A stretch of DNA of 64,000 bases, from assembly GCA_018268055.1 (NCBI GenBank), contig JAFDXF010000076.1, forward strand, positions 149,569 through 213,568. Direction: 5' to 3'. The notes under the pieces were generated by a model. The model was not told where the DNA came from. It did no database searches and worked only from the letters and a program-made list of their open reading frames with translations. A program made the position numbers and the translations under genes. The stretch comes from Bacteroidota bacterium. Lineage in GTDB: Bacteria; Bacteroidota; Bacteroidia; Chitinophagales; Chitinophagaceae. Each line of letters begins with the position of its first letter. The first letter of the stretch is position 1. This document shows positions 7,876 to 16,305 of the stretch, piece by piece.

Positions 7876-8472
7876 ATGAAAGGTAAAAAATATTGGATAT
7901 ATGGTATTGGTATTTTACTAATTATTATTGGTATTCTATTCATTACCACTTACAACCGATTAGTAGGCAAAGAAGAAAATGTCAATAGAACTTGGTCAGA
8001 AGTACAAAACAATTATCAGCGCCGAATAGATTTGATTCCAAACTTAGTAAACGTTGTAAAAGGTCTTTCAGATTTTGAACAGTCCACTTTAGAAGAAATT
8101 GCAGCAGCAAGAGCAAAAGCAAGCGGTGCAACGCTCAACAATACAAGCGCAACACTTCAAAATATTGAAACTATTCAAAATACGCAAAATGAATTAGCTA
8201 CTGCTACGAATAAATTGATCATAGCTATCGAAAAATATCCTACGTTAAAAGGCACAACGGCCTATTTAGGTTTGCAACGACAATTAGAAGGTACCGAACG
8301 AAGAATTAAAACTGAAAGGGTTCGCTTTAACGAAGCTGTTGCTGACTATAATATAGCTTTTCGTTCATTTCCATCAAATGTGTTTGCCAAGCTTTTGGGC
8401 TTTTCTTCAAAAGAAGGTTTTGAAGCAGTTGCCGGTGCTGATAAAGCAGTGTTGATAGAATTTAAACAATAA
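7876..8472 (+). CDS. lemA: LemA family protein (second copy)
   Basis: A 198-residue paralogue of the preceding gene with one N-terminal membrane helix (about residues 6-26) and the same helical signature: GKEENVNRTWSEVQNNYQRR, RIDLIPNLVNVVKG, EEIAAARAKA, YPTLKGTTAYLGLQRQLEGTERR and RVRFNEAVADYN. The C-terminus (GFEAVAGADKAVLIEF) matches that of the first copy (GFSAEPGADKAPKVEF), which points to tandem duplication. It is followed after 16 bases by a TPM protein, so these genes are probably cotranscribed. Confidence 0.93.
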   Translation: MKGKKYWIYGIGILLIIIGILFITTYNRLVGKEENVNRTWSEVQNNYQRRIDLIPNLVNVVKGLSDFEQSTLEEIAAARAKASGATLNNTSATLQNIETIQNTQNELATATNKLIIAIEKYPTLKGTTAYLGLQRQLEGTERRIKTERVRFNEAVADYNIAFRSFPSNVFAKLLGFSSKEGFEAVAGADKAVLIEFKQ

Positions 8473-8488
8473 ATTAAAAACTACTCTT

Positions 8489-8944
8489 GTGTTCAAACGA
8501 TTTAAAAGAAAACCATTTTTTACCAAAGAAGAAAAAGATTATATCGTAAATGCCATCCGGGTAGCAGAACATACTACAAGTGGCGAAATACGATTGTTTA
8601 TCGAACACAAATGCAAGTATGTAGATGCATTGGACAGAGCAGCAGAAATATTTTATACACTCAAGATGGATAAAACACAATTGCAGAATGGTGTGCTGCT
8701 CTATGTGGCGGTGGATGATAAACAGTTGGCCATATTTGGCGATAAAGGCATTTACAAAAAAATAGATCGGCAATATTGGGAAAATCAAGTTCAGAAAATG
8801 ATTAACCAAATTAAAGCAGGACAACTGCTATCAGGTATTAGCAACTGCATCGGCGAAATAGGTGCAACACTAAAGGAACAATTTCCTTATGATGCTTCCA
8901 TTGATAAAAACGAATTGCCGGATGAAATTGTTTTTGGAAATTAG
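8489..8944 (+). CDS. TPM-domain protein, soluble type
   Basis: A 151-residue TPM-domain protein without signal peptide or clear membrane segment, beginning at a GTG 16 bases after the second lemA. The domain pattern is seen in EEKDYIVNAIRVAEHTTSGEIRLFIE (about 12-37), NGVLLYVAVDDKQLAIFGDKGIYKK (about 67-91) and the C-terminal half with ISNCIGEIGATLKEQFP. TPM domains are associated with envelope assembly or repair and weak phosphatase activity in some members. This short form normally pairs with the longer membrane-anchored TPM protein, found here directly downstream. Confidence 0.85.
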   Translation: MFKRFKRKPFFTKEEKDYIVNAIRVAEHTTSGEIRLFIEHKCKYVDALDRAAEIFYTLKMDKTQLQNGVLLYVAVDDKQLAIFGDKGIYKKIDRQYWENQVQKMINQIKAGQLLSGISNCIGEIGATLKEQFPYDASIDKNELPDEIVFGN

Positions 8945-8984
8945 TTAGTTATAAAAGCGTGCCCTAAATTAACAGGCAACAGAT

Positions 8985-9767
8985 ATGAAGAAAATCATTT
9001 TATCGATATTATTTTTTACCATCTGCATTTTTGCAATAGGGCAGACCTATAAAAACATACCGGAAAAACCTGTTCCACCAAGGCTTGTAAATGATTTTAC
9101 CAATGGTTTTTTAACTCCTTCTGAAAAAGATGCATTAGAAAAAAAACTAATTGCTTATGATGATAGCACCAGCAATCAGATAGCCATTGTAATCGTAGAT
9201 GATTTGAAGGGATATAGTGCAGGTGATTTTGCAACTGCCATTGGCCATAAATGGGGCGTAGGAAATAAGAATTTCGATAACGGTGTTGTGATTTTAATCT
9301 CAACCGGCGGTGGTGATGGCAACCGAGATGCTTTTATTGCACCGGGCTATGGAATGGAAGGTGTAATACCTGATGTACTTGCAGGAACAATTTTGGATAA
9401 CGAATTAATTCCTTATTTAAAAAATGGCAACTATTATCGGGGCTTAGATAATACAATAAATGCAATTACTGAAGCAGCAGCAGGTCGATACAAAGCACCG
9501 GAAGGATATAACAAAAGTCAAGATGACTCATTTTTTAATACGGCTGTAATCGTTATTATTATTTTTATTGTTATATTTTTTCTTGGAGGTATGTTTGGTG
9601 GCGGCAATGGTGGTGGCGGGTATGGATCAAGTGGTGGATTTGGAAATTATTCCGGCAGAGGTGGATGGTCTTCTGGTGGATGGTCTTCAGGCGGTAACGG
9701 CGGAGGTGGTTTTGGTGGATTTGGTGGTGGCGGGTTTGGCGGTGGCGGTGCAGGCGGAAAGTGGTAG
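8985..9767 (+). CDS. TPM-domain membrane protein with Gly-rich tail (YgcG-like)
   Basis: A 260-residue protein: signal peptide (about 1-19, ending AIGQ), TPM domain at about 30-165 (LTPSEKDALEKKLIAYDDSTSNQIAIVIVDDL, NGVVILIS, RDAFIAPGYGMEGVIPD), one membrane helix at about 183-203, then a tail made almost only of Gly with some Ser, Phe and Trp. The tail DNA contains tandem near-repeats such as GGTGGATGGTCTTC twice from about 9660. This is the usual YgcG build, with the TPM domain outside the inner membrane. It closes the LemA-TPM cluster and is followed by a strong terminator. Confidence 0.9.
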   Translation: MKKIILSILFFTICIFAIGQTYKNIPEKPVPPRLVNDFTNGFLTPSEKDALEKKLIAYDDSTSNQIAIVIVDDLKGYSAGDFATAIGHKWGVGNKNFDNGVVILISTGGGDGNRDAFIAPGYGMEGVIPDVLAGTILDNELIPYLKNGNYYRGLDNTINAITEAAAGRYKAPEGYNKSQDDSFFNTAVIVIIIFIVIFFLGGMFGGGNGGGGYGSSGGFGNYSGRGGWSSGGWSSGGNGGGGFGGFGGGGFGGGGAGGKW

Positions 9768-9790
9768 TTATTTATGTTTATCAATAAAAT

Positions 9791-9820
9791 AAAAGCCGCT
9801 TCTACATCAAAGCGGCTTTT
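9791..9820. terminator. bidirectional terminator between the TPM gene and the HmuY-like gene
   Basis: AAAAGCCGCT and AGCGGCTTTT form a perfect 10-bp stem around a ten-base loop, with A- and T-runs on both sides. It can therefore stop transcription from both convergent genes. Confidence 0.9.
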
Positions 9821-9842
9821 AAAATGCAATAAAATAATATAA

Positions 9843-10412
9843 TTAGAATCCTCTCATACCATCATTGGGCTGATATACATAGCGGAATTTATAAATTAAC
9901 TTTTGTGGTGTCATTCCTATAAATGGTTCGTAATCCACACTCAACAATTCCATTTTTGCATAATGACCGTCTGCAGTACGGAATACAAATGTTTTACCTG
10001 CCTTAGGAACGAATGCATGTGTAGCAGGATTGTAGTCATACCAACTACCATCTTTAATGGCTCTTTGTGTAGTAGTAGTATCATAGGCATAACCCGCTTC
10101 AGAAGCGGAATAAACATTATCATAAGGCGTATTCAATAATATTACTCCTGCATTTCCCGGCCCACTTGAATTACTGTTGACAAGGAATGTTGTCAGTCGT
10201 AAACCAAAATCCCATTTGCCGGTAGCAGAGTCGCTATTCTCAACTACAGTAGTATCTTTAAAGCTAAAGAAAGTAAATTGAGATGCCGGATTAAAATTCA
10301 CACTGATGCTTTTTGTCTTCACTGTTGTTGGCGTTGGATCTGCTTTATCCTTCTTACAAGAAACAAACAACACCGTCAATGCTAATGCGCTTAAAAAAAG
10401 TCCTCTTTTCAT
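9843..10412 (-). CDS. HmuY-family lipoprotein, probable haem-binding
   Basis: A 189-residue lipoprotein with a lipobox ending at C19 (LFVSCKK) and a short Pro/Thr-rich linker. The rest shows the HmuY fold pattern: a WDFGLRLTTF strand near 67-76 and FVFRTADGHYAKMELLSVDYEP at about 142-163. HmuY proteins sit on the cell surface, take haem from host or environmental proteins and pass it to a TonB receptor. Two histidines (H132, H150) are possible ligands, but this is not shown. The gene lies 10 bases downstream of the TonB receptor at 10423, in the same operon. This is receptor first, opposite to the hmuY-hmuR order of Porphyromonas. Confidence 0.8.
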   Translation of the reverse strand: MKRGLFLSALALTVLFVSCKKDKADPTPTTVKTKSISVNFNPASQFTFFSFKDTTVVENSDSATGKWDFGLRLTTFLVNSNSSGPGNAGVILLNTPYDNVYSASEAGYAYDTTTTQRAIKDGSWYDYNPATHAFVPKAGKTFVFRTADGHYAKMELLSVDYEPFIGMTPQKLIYKFRYVYQPNDGMRGF

Positions 10413-10422
10413 TTTTTAGATT

Positions 10423-12567
10423 TTATTGTTTTTTATTTTTATTGATAATTGAATAATTAAGATTGATAAATAAAATCCTTCCTGCAATATTACTCAGCTT
10501 AGAAGGGTTTGTATAATTCAATAAATTTTCTACTCCACATTGTACAGCCCATCCTTGTTTAAAAGTTTTTGATGCAGCTAAATTAAGTAGCCAAAAACCA
10601 TTCACCATTTCAGAAGGATCATCAGCTATTGCATTCCCATTCATATCCATAAAGCCAAAGCGACCTCTGTAAATTCCTCTTGCATATACATTCCATCCTT
10701 TAGCTTCATTATTGTAATCAATTTTTATATTACCCGAGTTTTTTGATCTATTGAACAAACCGAAATAATCCGAACGCTTTACCAAAGTAGTGATGTAGGT
10801 AACAGGATCTCTTTTATACAATTCCTTATTGTCAATTTTTTCTAATACATCTTTATCTTTTGCATCTAAGAACTGGTAACCACCACTCAGTGAAATATTT
10901 TTCGTGAGATTATATTTTGTGGAAATTTCTATTCCTTGCGTAAACACTCTTCCTATGTTATGATAACTGAATACTGCTTGCCCATTACTTCTGGTAAAAG
11001 GCAATGCAAAATTATCTATCAGATTTTTGATATCATTTCTAAATAATCCTAAACCGATTGTCCACTTCTCATTAGAATAGTTAGCGCCAAAATGTGAGCC
11101 AAAAGAGGTTTCCGCTTTCAAATTATTTTCGCCTAAATACGGAGTAATATCTGCTCCGGTTTGCAAAAGTCCTTGTTGTTTCAATTGTTGCAGTGTTGTA
11201 GCTAATTGTTTTGCACCGATTAATGAATAACCAATCTGACTATTATTGAACACTAAATACAAATGACGAAAGTCCGGTGCTTTAAAACCCATACCGGATG
11301 AAGCAGTAAATTTCCAATGCTCATTGGGATGATAAGCCAATGCAATGCGCGGGCTGAACTTTGCTTCAAAATCATTTCTTTTATCTACTCTACCTCCGGC
11401 AATAAAAGTGAGCTTGTTATTCACAAGGCTCCATTCATTTTGTGTAAATGCATAAACAGTTGTAAAGTTTCTTTTGCCTGCATACCTATCGGCATCCATT
11501 GTTTCAAAATAGGCTCCCGCACCGGCTACATAACTATTTTTCCCATGCACTCTTTCATACTGAATTTCGGGCTTAATAATGGATTGATTAAATGTAGTTT
11601 CATCAAAACGAGTTGTAGTCTTATCTAAGTTTACAAAAGAATTATTTCTATAATCATCATAAAATGCACGGAAATAAATTTTACGTTGTGGTTTTAACTG
11701 CCAGCGAAGCTGTGAGAATAAAGAGTTGTCTTTTTCAGTTGTAAAACCTTTTGCTATTGCAGGATTTCCTCCCCACAATATTTGATAGTTATTATCTTGC
11801 TTAGAATCAAAATTTCTCAAAGACAGAAGCCATTGCATTTTACTGTTAATATCCTGCGTGATTTTCAACTGGCCATTCCACTCTCTGAATGGGTCAACTG
11901 TTTTACCATAAATAGTTTTATCTAAATCATAGCCGGAAGAAGAATATCTGTTTAGAAAAAATTGAACTCCTGTTTTATTTATTTTATCGAAATAGGAAAC
12001 AGTGCTACCCCACGTGTTATGTGTAGCTTGATGAAGTTGCAATTCCAATTTTCTTTTTTCGGGCGATTGAGTCAAAACGTTTATCACACCGGCCATCGCT
12101 TCACTTCCGTACAATGAAGACGAAGGGCCTTTTACAATTTCTATTTGACGAATATCACCGGTGGCAATACGTCCCAATTTTAATATGCCACCATTGCGAC
12201 CAATCAATGGCTCACCATCTAAAAGTATCAATGTGTAGGATGGATCTAATCCAAGCATTTGCACGCCTTGACCAAAAGGATTGGGATATCCATTTAATGA
12301 AGAGGCGAGTGTGCTGTTTACAATGGTAATTCCGGTTTGCTCCTGCAAAATATCTTGTAAGCGCTGAGAACCTGTTCTTTTAATTATTTTTTGAGAAACG
12401 ATTTGTACCGGTGCGGCTACATTACCCATTTTTCGTTCGCTTCTGTTTGCCGTAACTACAACTTCATCAAGATGACGCTCCTTATTAAAATGTTCGGAAG
12501 CAGTATCCTGTGCTGTGCCAATAATAGAAAGCGAAATACTTAATATGATTAATCCCAATTGTTTCAT
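10423..12567 (-). CDS. TonB-dependent outer-membrane receptor, haem-type
   Basis: A 714-residue outer-membrane receptor. The order is signal peptide (MKQLGLIILS to GTAQ), TonB-box-like LDEVVVTANRSE, plug domain to about 150 (GLDPSYTLILLDGEPLIGRNGG, VKGPSSSLYGSEAMAGVINV), then a 22-strand barrel ending in aromatic YSII...NK. A FKAPDFRHLYL motif and a downstream GENNLKAETS resemble the FRAP/NPNL boxes of haem receptors. There is no N-terminal carboxypeptidase-like domain, so this is not a SusC protein. The frame opens at a TTG at 12588, but the ATG at 12567 gives a normal signal peptide and is chosen. With the HmuY-like gene it suggests haem import; another porphyrin or corrinoid is possible. 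Confidence 0.85.
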   Translation of the reverse strand: MKQLGLIILSISLSIIGTAQDTASEHFNKERHLDEVVVTANRSERKMGNVAAPVQIVSQKIIKRTGSQRLQDILQEQTGITIVNSTLASSLNGYPNPFGQGVQMLGLDPSYTLILLDGEPLIGRNGGILKLGRIATGDIRQIEIVKGPSSSLYGSEAMAGVINVLTQSPEKRKLELQLHQATHNTWGSTVSYFDKINKTGVQFFLNRYSSSGYDLDKTIYGKTVDPFREWNGQLKITQDINSKMQWLLSLRNFDSKQDNNYQILWGGNPAIAKGFTTEKDNSLFSQLRWQLKPQRKIYFRAFYDDYRNNSFVNLDKTTTRFDETTFNQSIIKPEIQYERVHGKNSYVAGAGAYFETMDADRYAGKRNFTTVYAFTQNEWSLVNNKLTFIAGGRVDKRNDFEAKFSPRIALAYHPNEHWKFTASSGMGFKAPDFRHLYLVFNNSQIGYSLIGAKQLATTLQQLKQQGLLQTGADITPYLGENNLKAETSFGSHFGANYSNEKWTIGLGLFRNDIKNLIDNFALPFTRSNGQAVFSYHNIGRVFTQGIEISTKYNLTKNISLSGGYQFLDAKDKDVLEKIDNKELYKRDPVTYITTLVKRSDYFGLFNRSKNSGNIKIDYNNEAKGWNVYARGIYRGRFGFMDMNGNAIADDPSEMVNGFWLLNLAASKTFKQGWAVQCGVENLLNYTNPSKLSNIAGRILFINLNYSIINKNKKQ

Positions 12568-12706
12568 CTTGATTTCAAATGAGTGCAAAGATTATTGATG
12601 ATTCATCCTGAATTATCATAGAATTGTCAGGAAAATACACGCCAAAACTCTTTGACAATTAAATGACAGTTTATTGTTAAACAATCAGGTGCTCATTTGA
12701 CAAAAG

Positions 12707-13453
12707 TCATTTGATACAATACCTAAGACGAATTGAAAAGGGGATATAAGGAGTAGCGACTTCTTCATAAAGTGGAGGAATGTATGGACCATCTTTGGCC
12801 ATAAAAGGATGATAAATGACATATCCTTTGGGTACTGATTTGAATTTTACAAACTTCTGTTTACCGCCAATGCCATAAGCTAGTTCAAGTTTCCAGCGTT
12901 TATCCTTTGTAAGGTTAAATGTATTTCCGAAAATAAGTGCCCCTCCTAAAACATTAGCATGAGCCGTAAATGTTTTTCCCCATAAAGTATCTGCAATTGA
13001 AGGATTAATAAAATCCGCATAGGAGGAAAAGTTGTACGATTTGTAACGAAACTCAACGCCTATAAATGGCTGAAATTTTTCTGCCTGTTCTTTCCTGTGT
13101 TTTCTCTGTAATAAATTGACAATCGGCCTTCCGATTTTTAAAAAATGATAACGATATTGAAGAATAATTCTGGCGCCCTTTAATTGAGTATTGAACAAAT
13201 TATCACTTCTACCTTTTTGATTAAAAATAGGCGTTTGCATTACATAAGATGCTTCTGTGAAATATTCACTCCGCGCCGTAAGCCTTTGTCCGAATGAGCC
13301 GCCAAAAGCAAAATGTGGTTCAAAAATTGCAAACGGCGCAAAAGAAAAATAGGTTTCTTTAAATCCACTGTTGGAATTTTTCTCCCCGATCTGAGCCTTT
13401 GAAAATAAAGGAAACAGAAATAAAATTGCTATGAATGATTTTATATTTTTCAC
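12707..13453 (-). CDS. uncharacterised outer-membrane beta-barrel-like protein
   Basis: About 248 residues with a signal peptide ending FSKAQ and then short alternating hydrophobic/aromatic stretches typical of beta-strands (YFSFAPFAIFEPHFAFGGSFG, ARIILQYRYHFLKIG, PFIGVEFRYKSYNF, WKLELAYGIGG). The C-terminus IPFSIRLRYCIK looks like a final barrel strand. I do not recognise a named family. Start choice is uncertain: TTG at 13456 or GTG at 13453, with no ATG nearby. It stands alone between the receptor operon and the divergent alkyltransferase-like gene; the 120 bases down to the receptor are AT-rich with no clear element. Confidence 0.6.
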   Translation of the reverse strand: MKNIKSFIAILFLFPLFSKAQIGEKNSNSGFKETYFSFAPFAIFEPHFAFGGSFGQRLTARSEYFTEASYVMQTPIFNQKGRSDNLFNTQLKGARIILQYRYHFLKIGRPIVNLLQRKHRKEQAEKFQPFIGVEFRYKSYNFSSYADFINPSIADTLWGKTFTAHANVLGGALIFGNTFNLTKDKRWKLELAYGIGGKQKFVKFKSVPKGYVIYHPFMAKDGPYIPPLYEEVATPYIPFSIRLRYCIK

Positions 13454-13506
13454 CAAAAATGATAAGAGTAGTTTTTTAGCAAATATGCTGCATAACTTTA
13501 CTGCAA

Positions 13507-13896
13507 ATGGCTACACTACAAAATAAGAAAGAAAAACTAAAATCAATAAGGCCATCGGGCAAAACAGATAAAAATTTTTTTGAATTAGTTTTTGAAGTAG
13601 CTCGGCAGATACCCAAAGGCAGAGTCACGTCTTATGGAGCAATTGCAGCATGCCTTGGTGCAAAGTCTTCTTCCCGAATGGTGGGCTGGGCTATGAGCGG
13701 CTCACACAGTGTACGACCAAAAGTGCCTGCACATAGAGTAGTGAATCGGTTGGGCATTCTTTCGGGCAAACATCACTTCACACCCAACGGCGAAATGGAA
13801 AGACTGTTACGTAAAGAAGGAATAAAAATCAAAAACGATCAGGTGGTTGATTTTGAAAAACATTTTTGGGATCCATCAAAAGAATTGATACTCTAA
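13507..13896 (+). CDS. alkyltransferase-like (ATL) protein, MGMT family without the active cysteine
   Basis: A 129-residue protein with the DNA-binding domain of O6-alkylguanine-DNA alkyltransferase. Seen are FFELVFEVARQIPKGRVTSYGAIA (Y43 of the base-flipping motif), SSRMVGWAM (arginine-finger region) and VPAHRVVNRLG. The catalytic PCHRV is PAHRV here, with Ala75 in place of the methyl-accepting Cys. ATL proteins bind O6-alkylguanine without repairing it and flag it for nucleotide excision repair. A TAACTTTA -7-like element at 13493-13500 lies six bases before the ATG, so the mRNA may lack a leader. It is convergent with the MBL hydrolase, with an 8-base gap. Confidence 0.88.
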   Translation: MATLQNKKEKLKSIRPSGKTDKNFFELVFEVARQIPKGRVTSYGAIAACLGAKSSSRMVGWAMSGSHSVRPKVPAHRVVNRLGILSGKHHFTPNGEMERLLRKEGIKIKNDQVVDFEKHFWDPSKELIL

Positions 13897-13904
13897 ATTA
13901 ATTT

Positions 13905-14744
13905 CTATTCAAATAATGTAAGCTGCTGTTCGCCCGTAAATTTCTTTTTGTTTGGCTTAGGTGTGATGATTTGTAATTTATCTTCAAAAGAAAAAACAGG
14001 ACCGACTTCATACCTTGATGCTACTTCAATTTTTACATCTGCTGCATGTTGCTCAAATAAATTTTTTACAATTTCAGGTTTATTATTATTCTTTGACAAG
14101 TGCGAAAGAATTAATAACTCTAACTCGGCAGAGCGATGACGTAAGAATAAATCCAATGCCTGATAATTACTCAAGTGCCCTTTATCGCCACTGATTCTTT
14201 TTTGCAAATGATAAGGATAATTTCCTGCGGCCAACATATCAGGGCAATAATTTGCTTCTAAAAAAGCAACGTGGCATTGCGAAAAATATTTAATGGCTCT
14301 TTTGCAAGCAATACCTAAATCAGTAATCACACCGACATTGATACCGCAACCATTGACGATAAAGCTGTGTGCATCTGCCGCATCATGATTTTTTTGAAAA
14401 GGTGTAATTGCAAGTCCGCCAATAAAAACGGAGTCATTTTTTGAAAATGATTTTACCAAATGTGCCTCAATAGGGACTTTACAATTTTTCAAAGTGGCCT
14501 CAGTTATATATACAGGCAGTTGATATTTTTTGCTGATAGCCGGAAGTCCGGTTATATGATCAATATGCTCATGACTGATAAAAATTGCTTTTACCTTCTC
14601 CGCATCCAAAAAAGAATGTTTCATTCTTTTCTCAAATTCACGAAGGCTCAAACCGGCATCAATCAAAACCGCCTCGGAATTATTTCCTACGTAATAACAA
14701 TTGGCATTACTTCCCGAATTGAGCGAACATACTTGTATGGGCAT
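13905..14744 (-). CDS. metallo-beta-lactamase-fold hydrolase, YycJ/WalJ-like
   Basis: A 279-residue cytoplasmic MBL-fold protein. It starts MPIQVCSLNSGSNANCYYV, typical of the YycJ/WalJ subgroup, followed by VLIDAGLS and the metal motif H58-x-H60-x-D62-H63 (ISHEHIDHITGLP). NHDAADAHSFIVNG and VGVITDLGIACKRA carry later metal-ligand regions, and LLILSHLSKNNNKPE contains the C-terminal His. WalJ-type enzymes are thought to be nucleases linked to DNA repair and cell-wall control. No operon partner is evident; the NTPase gene upstream ends 36 bases away on the same strand. The exact substrate is unknown. Confidence 0.85.
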   Translation of the reverse strand: MPIQVCSLNSGSNANCYYVGNNSEAVLIDAGLSLREFEKRMKHSFLDAEKVKAIFISHEHIDHITGLPAISKKYQLPVYITEATLKNCKVPIEAHLVKSFSKNDSVFIGGLAITPFQKNHDAADAHSFIVNGCGINVGVITDLGIACKRAIKYFSQCHVAFLEANYCPDMLAAGNYPYHLQKRISGDKGHLSNYQALDLFLRHRSAELELLILSHLSKNNNKPEIVKNLFEQHAADVKIEVASRYEVGPVFSFEDKLQIITPKPNKKKFTGEQQLTLFE

Positions 14745-14779
14745 AGTGCGTAAAAATAAGGAGTATTGAAATAAAAAAT

Positions 14780-15250
14780 TTATATCTGCAGAAATTTCAA
14801 TTCTTCAACCGAAATAATTTTTTGTGACGCTTGTTTTATTCCAAAACTGTTGCAAACAGATTCAGCCAAGCCTTCACGTACTACTATTATCAATTTATTA
14901 CTTCTATTTTTCAATACCTGCTTCAAGCAACTGTTAAAGCCTTCTCCTTTCAGCTCTAAGGGGCCGATTTCATCAATCACTAACCAATTGTCTTTTGTGC
15001 TATTTTCCAGAATTATATTGATTGCCTTTTCGAAACCGGCTTTGCTGAAGTTATATTTTCCAATAATCAAAGCATCCTCATTCGGCTTTGCCAGCATTGG
15101 AAAATATTCATTTGTTAGAATGTTGTAAAACATCCTTTCTCCCTTTACATCCGGAGTAAGAATGCCGAAAACATTTTTTTTTTGTGAGCACCATTGCATT
15201 AAAGCAGTTGTTTTACCTGAACGAATAGTGCCGGTGAGAAGATAAATCAT
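14780..15250 (-). CDS. P-loop NTPase, THEP1/nucleoside-triphosphatase-like
   Basis: A 156-residue NTPase. Walker A is GTIRSGKTT (residues 7-15) and Walker B is NWLVIDEIGPLEL (88-100); the glutamate after the Asp and the GPLEL continuation are typical of THEP1-type nucleoside-triphosphatases. Its start codon overlaps the stop of the membrane-protein gene upstream (ATGA at 15247-15250), so the two are translationally coupled. Together they may be an energising or regulatory ATPase with its membrane partner. The nearby molybdenum-hydroxylase operon is divergent, which hints at a link to cofactor or purine metabolism, but this is inference. Confidence 0.8.
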   Translation of the reverse strand: MIYLLTGTIRSGKTTALMQWCSQKKNVFGILTPDVKGERMFYNILTNEYFPMLAKPNEDALIIGKYNFSKAGFEKAINIILENSTKDNWLVIDEIGPLELKGEGFNSCLKQVLKNRSNKLIIVVREGLAESVCNSFGIKQASQKIISVEELKFLQI

Positions 15251-16305
15251 TGTTTGGTTTGCGGTACATTAAAAGTATTTGCCAATACTATTTTTGAAAA
15301 GAGCTGCACTCTACGAATACCGCTCTTTTCAGCCGACACACTCCACGATTGTACTACCATACGCTGTGTGGCAGGCAAAATATTAAGTACTTGCTGAAAT
15401 TGTGCTGCAGATTGTTGCTTCTTTTTTTGTAGCCATTTACTCAATAATTGTTTTAAAGCCGGGCTTATGAGGAAATACCAAGTAAGAACAATTACAAAAG
15501 AACGAATGAGAATCTTCAATACTTGATTTTGTGGCAACAAAGGTGCTCCTATATGAAAGAATGATTGAATATACAGTGCTAATAAAACAATCCAAATAAT
15601 TAAAAGACTAAAACGAAATAGCTTTTTCTTTTTCCTAATATTTGGCTGAATTGTATTGGCTTCCGAAAAATCAAATAAATATTTTTTAAACGCGGAATTC
15701 ATATTTTTAATTTTTCCCGGTAAACTTCCTGCCCAAAGACCTATGAATAGTCCTACAATGACATGAATCATCACATACCAAAATATAATAAAGTAACTAA
15801 AATTCGTTACCTCTGTTTGGCCGGTTAATTTATGTACAAACTGATTTAAAGCTGTCCAAAAATCTTTACCGTAAATAATTGTAGCTGTCAATATTTTTTG
15901 TGCTGCCGATTCTATTAAGGCAATTACTGCCAATAAAATACAAGCAACACGATAGTAATTTTTGCGCCAGAATAATAACTCTCCCATTAATCCCTGAAAA
16001 AAAACAGCTAAATAAGCAGTAGGCGGCGCTTGTGGTGTCAGCATCATTTTAAAAATTGCCACAATCATTGTTGCTTTGATAATCGAACCTCTTCCTGGTC
16101 CGTAAACAGCAATCAACGAAATCAACACAATAGCACAGCTACCAATTACTAATCCGGATATTGGAATTTGTAATGTGAAAATAATACTACCTAACATTGC
16201 TTCGCACAAAACCCAAAGCGTAATCAGTCGGTAATAAATTACAGACGTTGCTGTCTCGTTTTGAGCTATTTGGCTTCTAAATAATATGGATGAGCGGTTT
16301 CCCAA
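15247..16305 (-). CDS. polytopic membrane protein, partner of the NTPase
   Basis: About 350 residues with eight or more hydrophobic segments: about 25-50, 51-68, 75-95, 100-112, 120-140, 172-195, then after a basic cytoplasmic loop (KKYLFDF...RKKKKLFRF) two more at about 235-255 and 272-295. A soluble tail of about 60 residues ends the protein. The N-terminal half looks like an ECF-type substrate-capture membrane module (YYRLITLWVLCEAMLGSIIF, AVFFQGLMGELLFW), but I cannot name the family. The only upstream start is a TTG at 16305, which makes the gene overlap the divergent xdhA start by 16 bases. The true start may be internal. It is coupled to the NTPase downstream. Confidence 0.7.
   Translation of the reverse strand: MGNRSSILFRSQIAQNETATSVIYYRLITLWVLCEAMLGSIIFTLQIPISGLVIGSCAIVLISLIAVYGPGRGSIIKATMIVAIFKMMLTPQAPPTAYLAVFFQGLMGELLFWRKNYYRVACILLAVIALIESAAQKILTATIIYGKDFWTALNQFVHKLTGQTEVTNFSYFIIFWYVMIHVIVGLFIGLWAGSLPGKIKNMNSAFKKYLFDFSEANTIQPNIRKKKKLFRFSLLIIWIVLLALYIQSFFHIGAPLLPQNQVLKILIRSFVIVLTWYFLISPALKQLLSKWLQKKKQQSAAQFQQVLNILPATQRMVVQSWSVSAEKSGIRRVQLFSKIVLANTFNVPQTKQ

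Noticed and set aside
9647..9829. Proline-rich antisense frame
   Set aside because: It is only the complement of the Gly-rich tail of the TPM protein.
16290..16305. Frameshift in xdhA or the divergent gene
   Set aside because: Both frames are intact over their full domains; the odd overlap is explained by weak start codons rather than by a shift.
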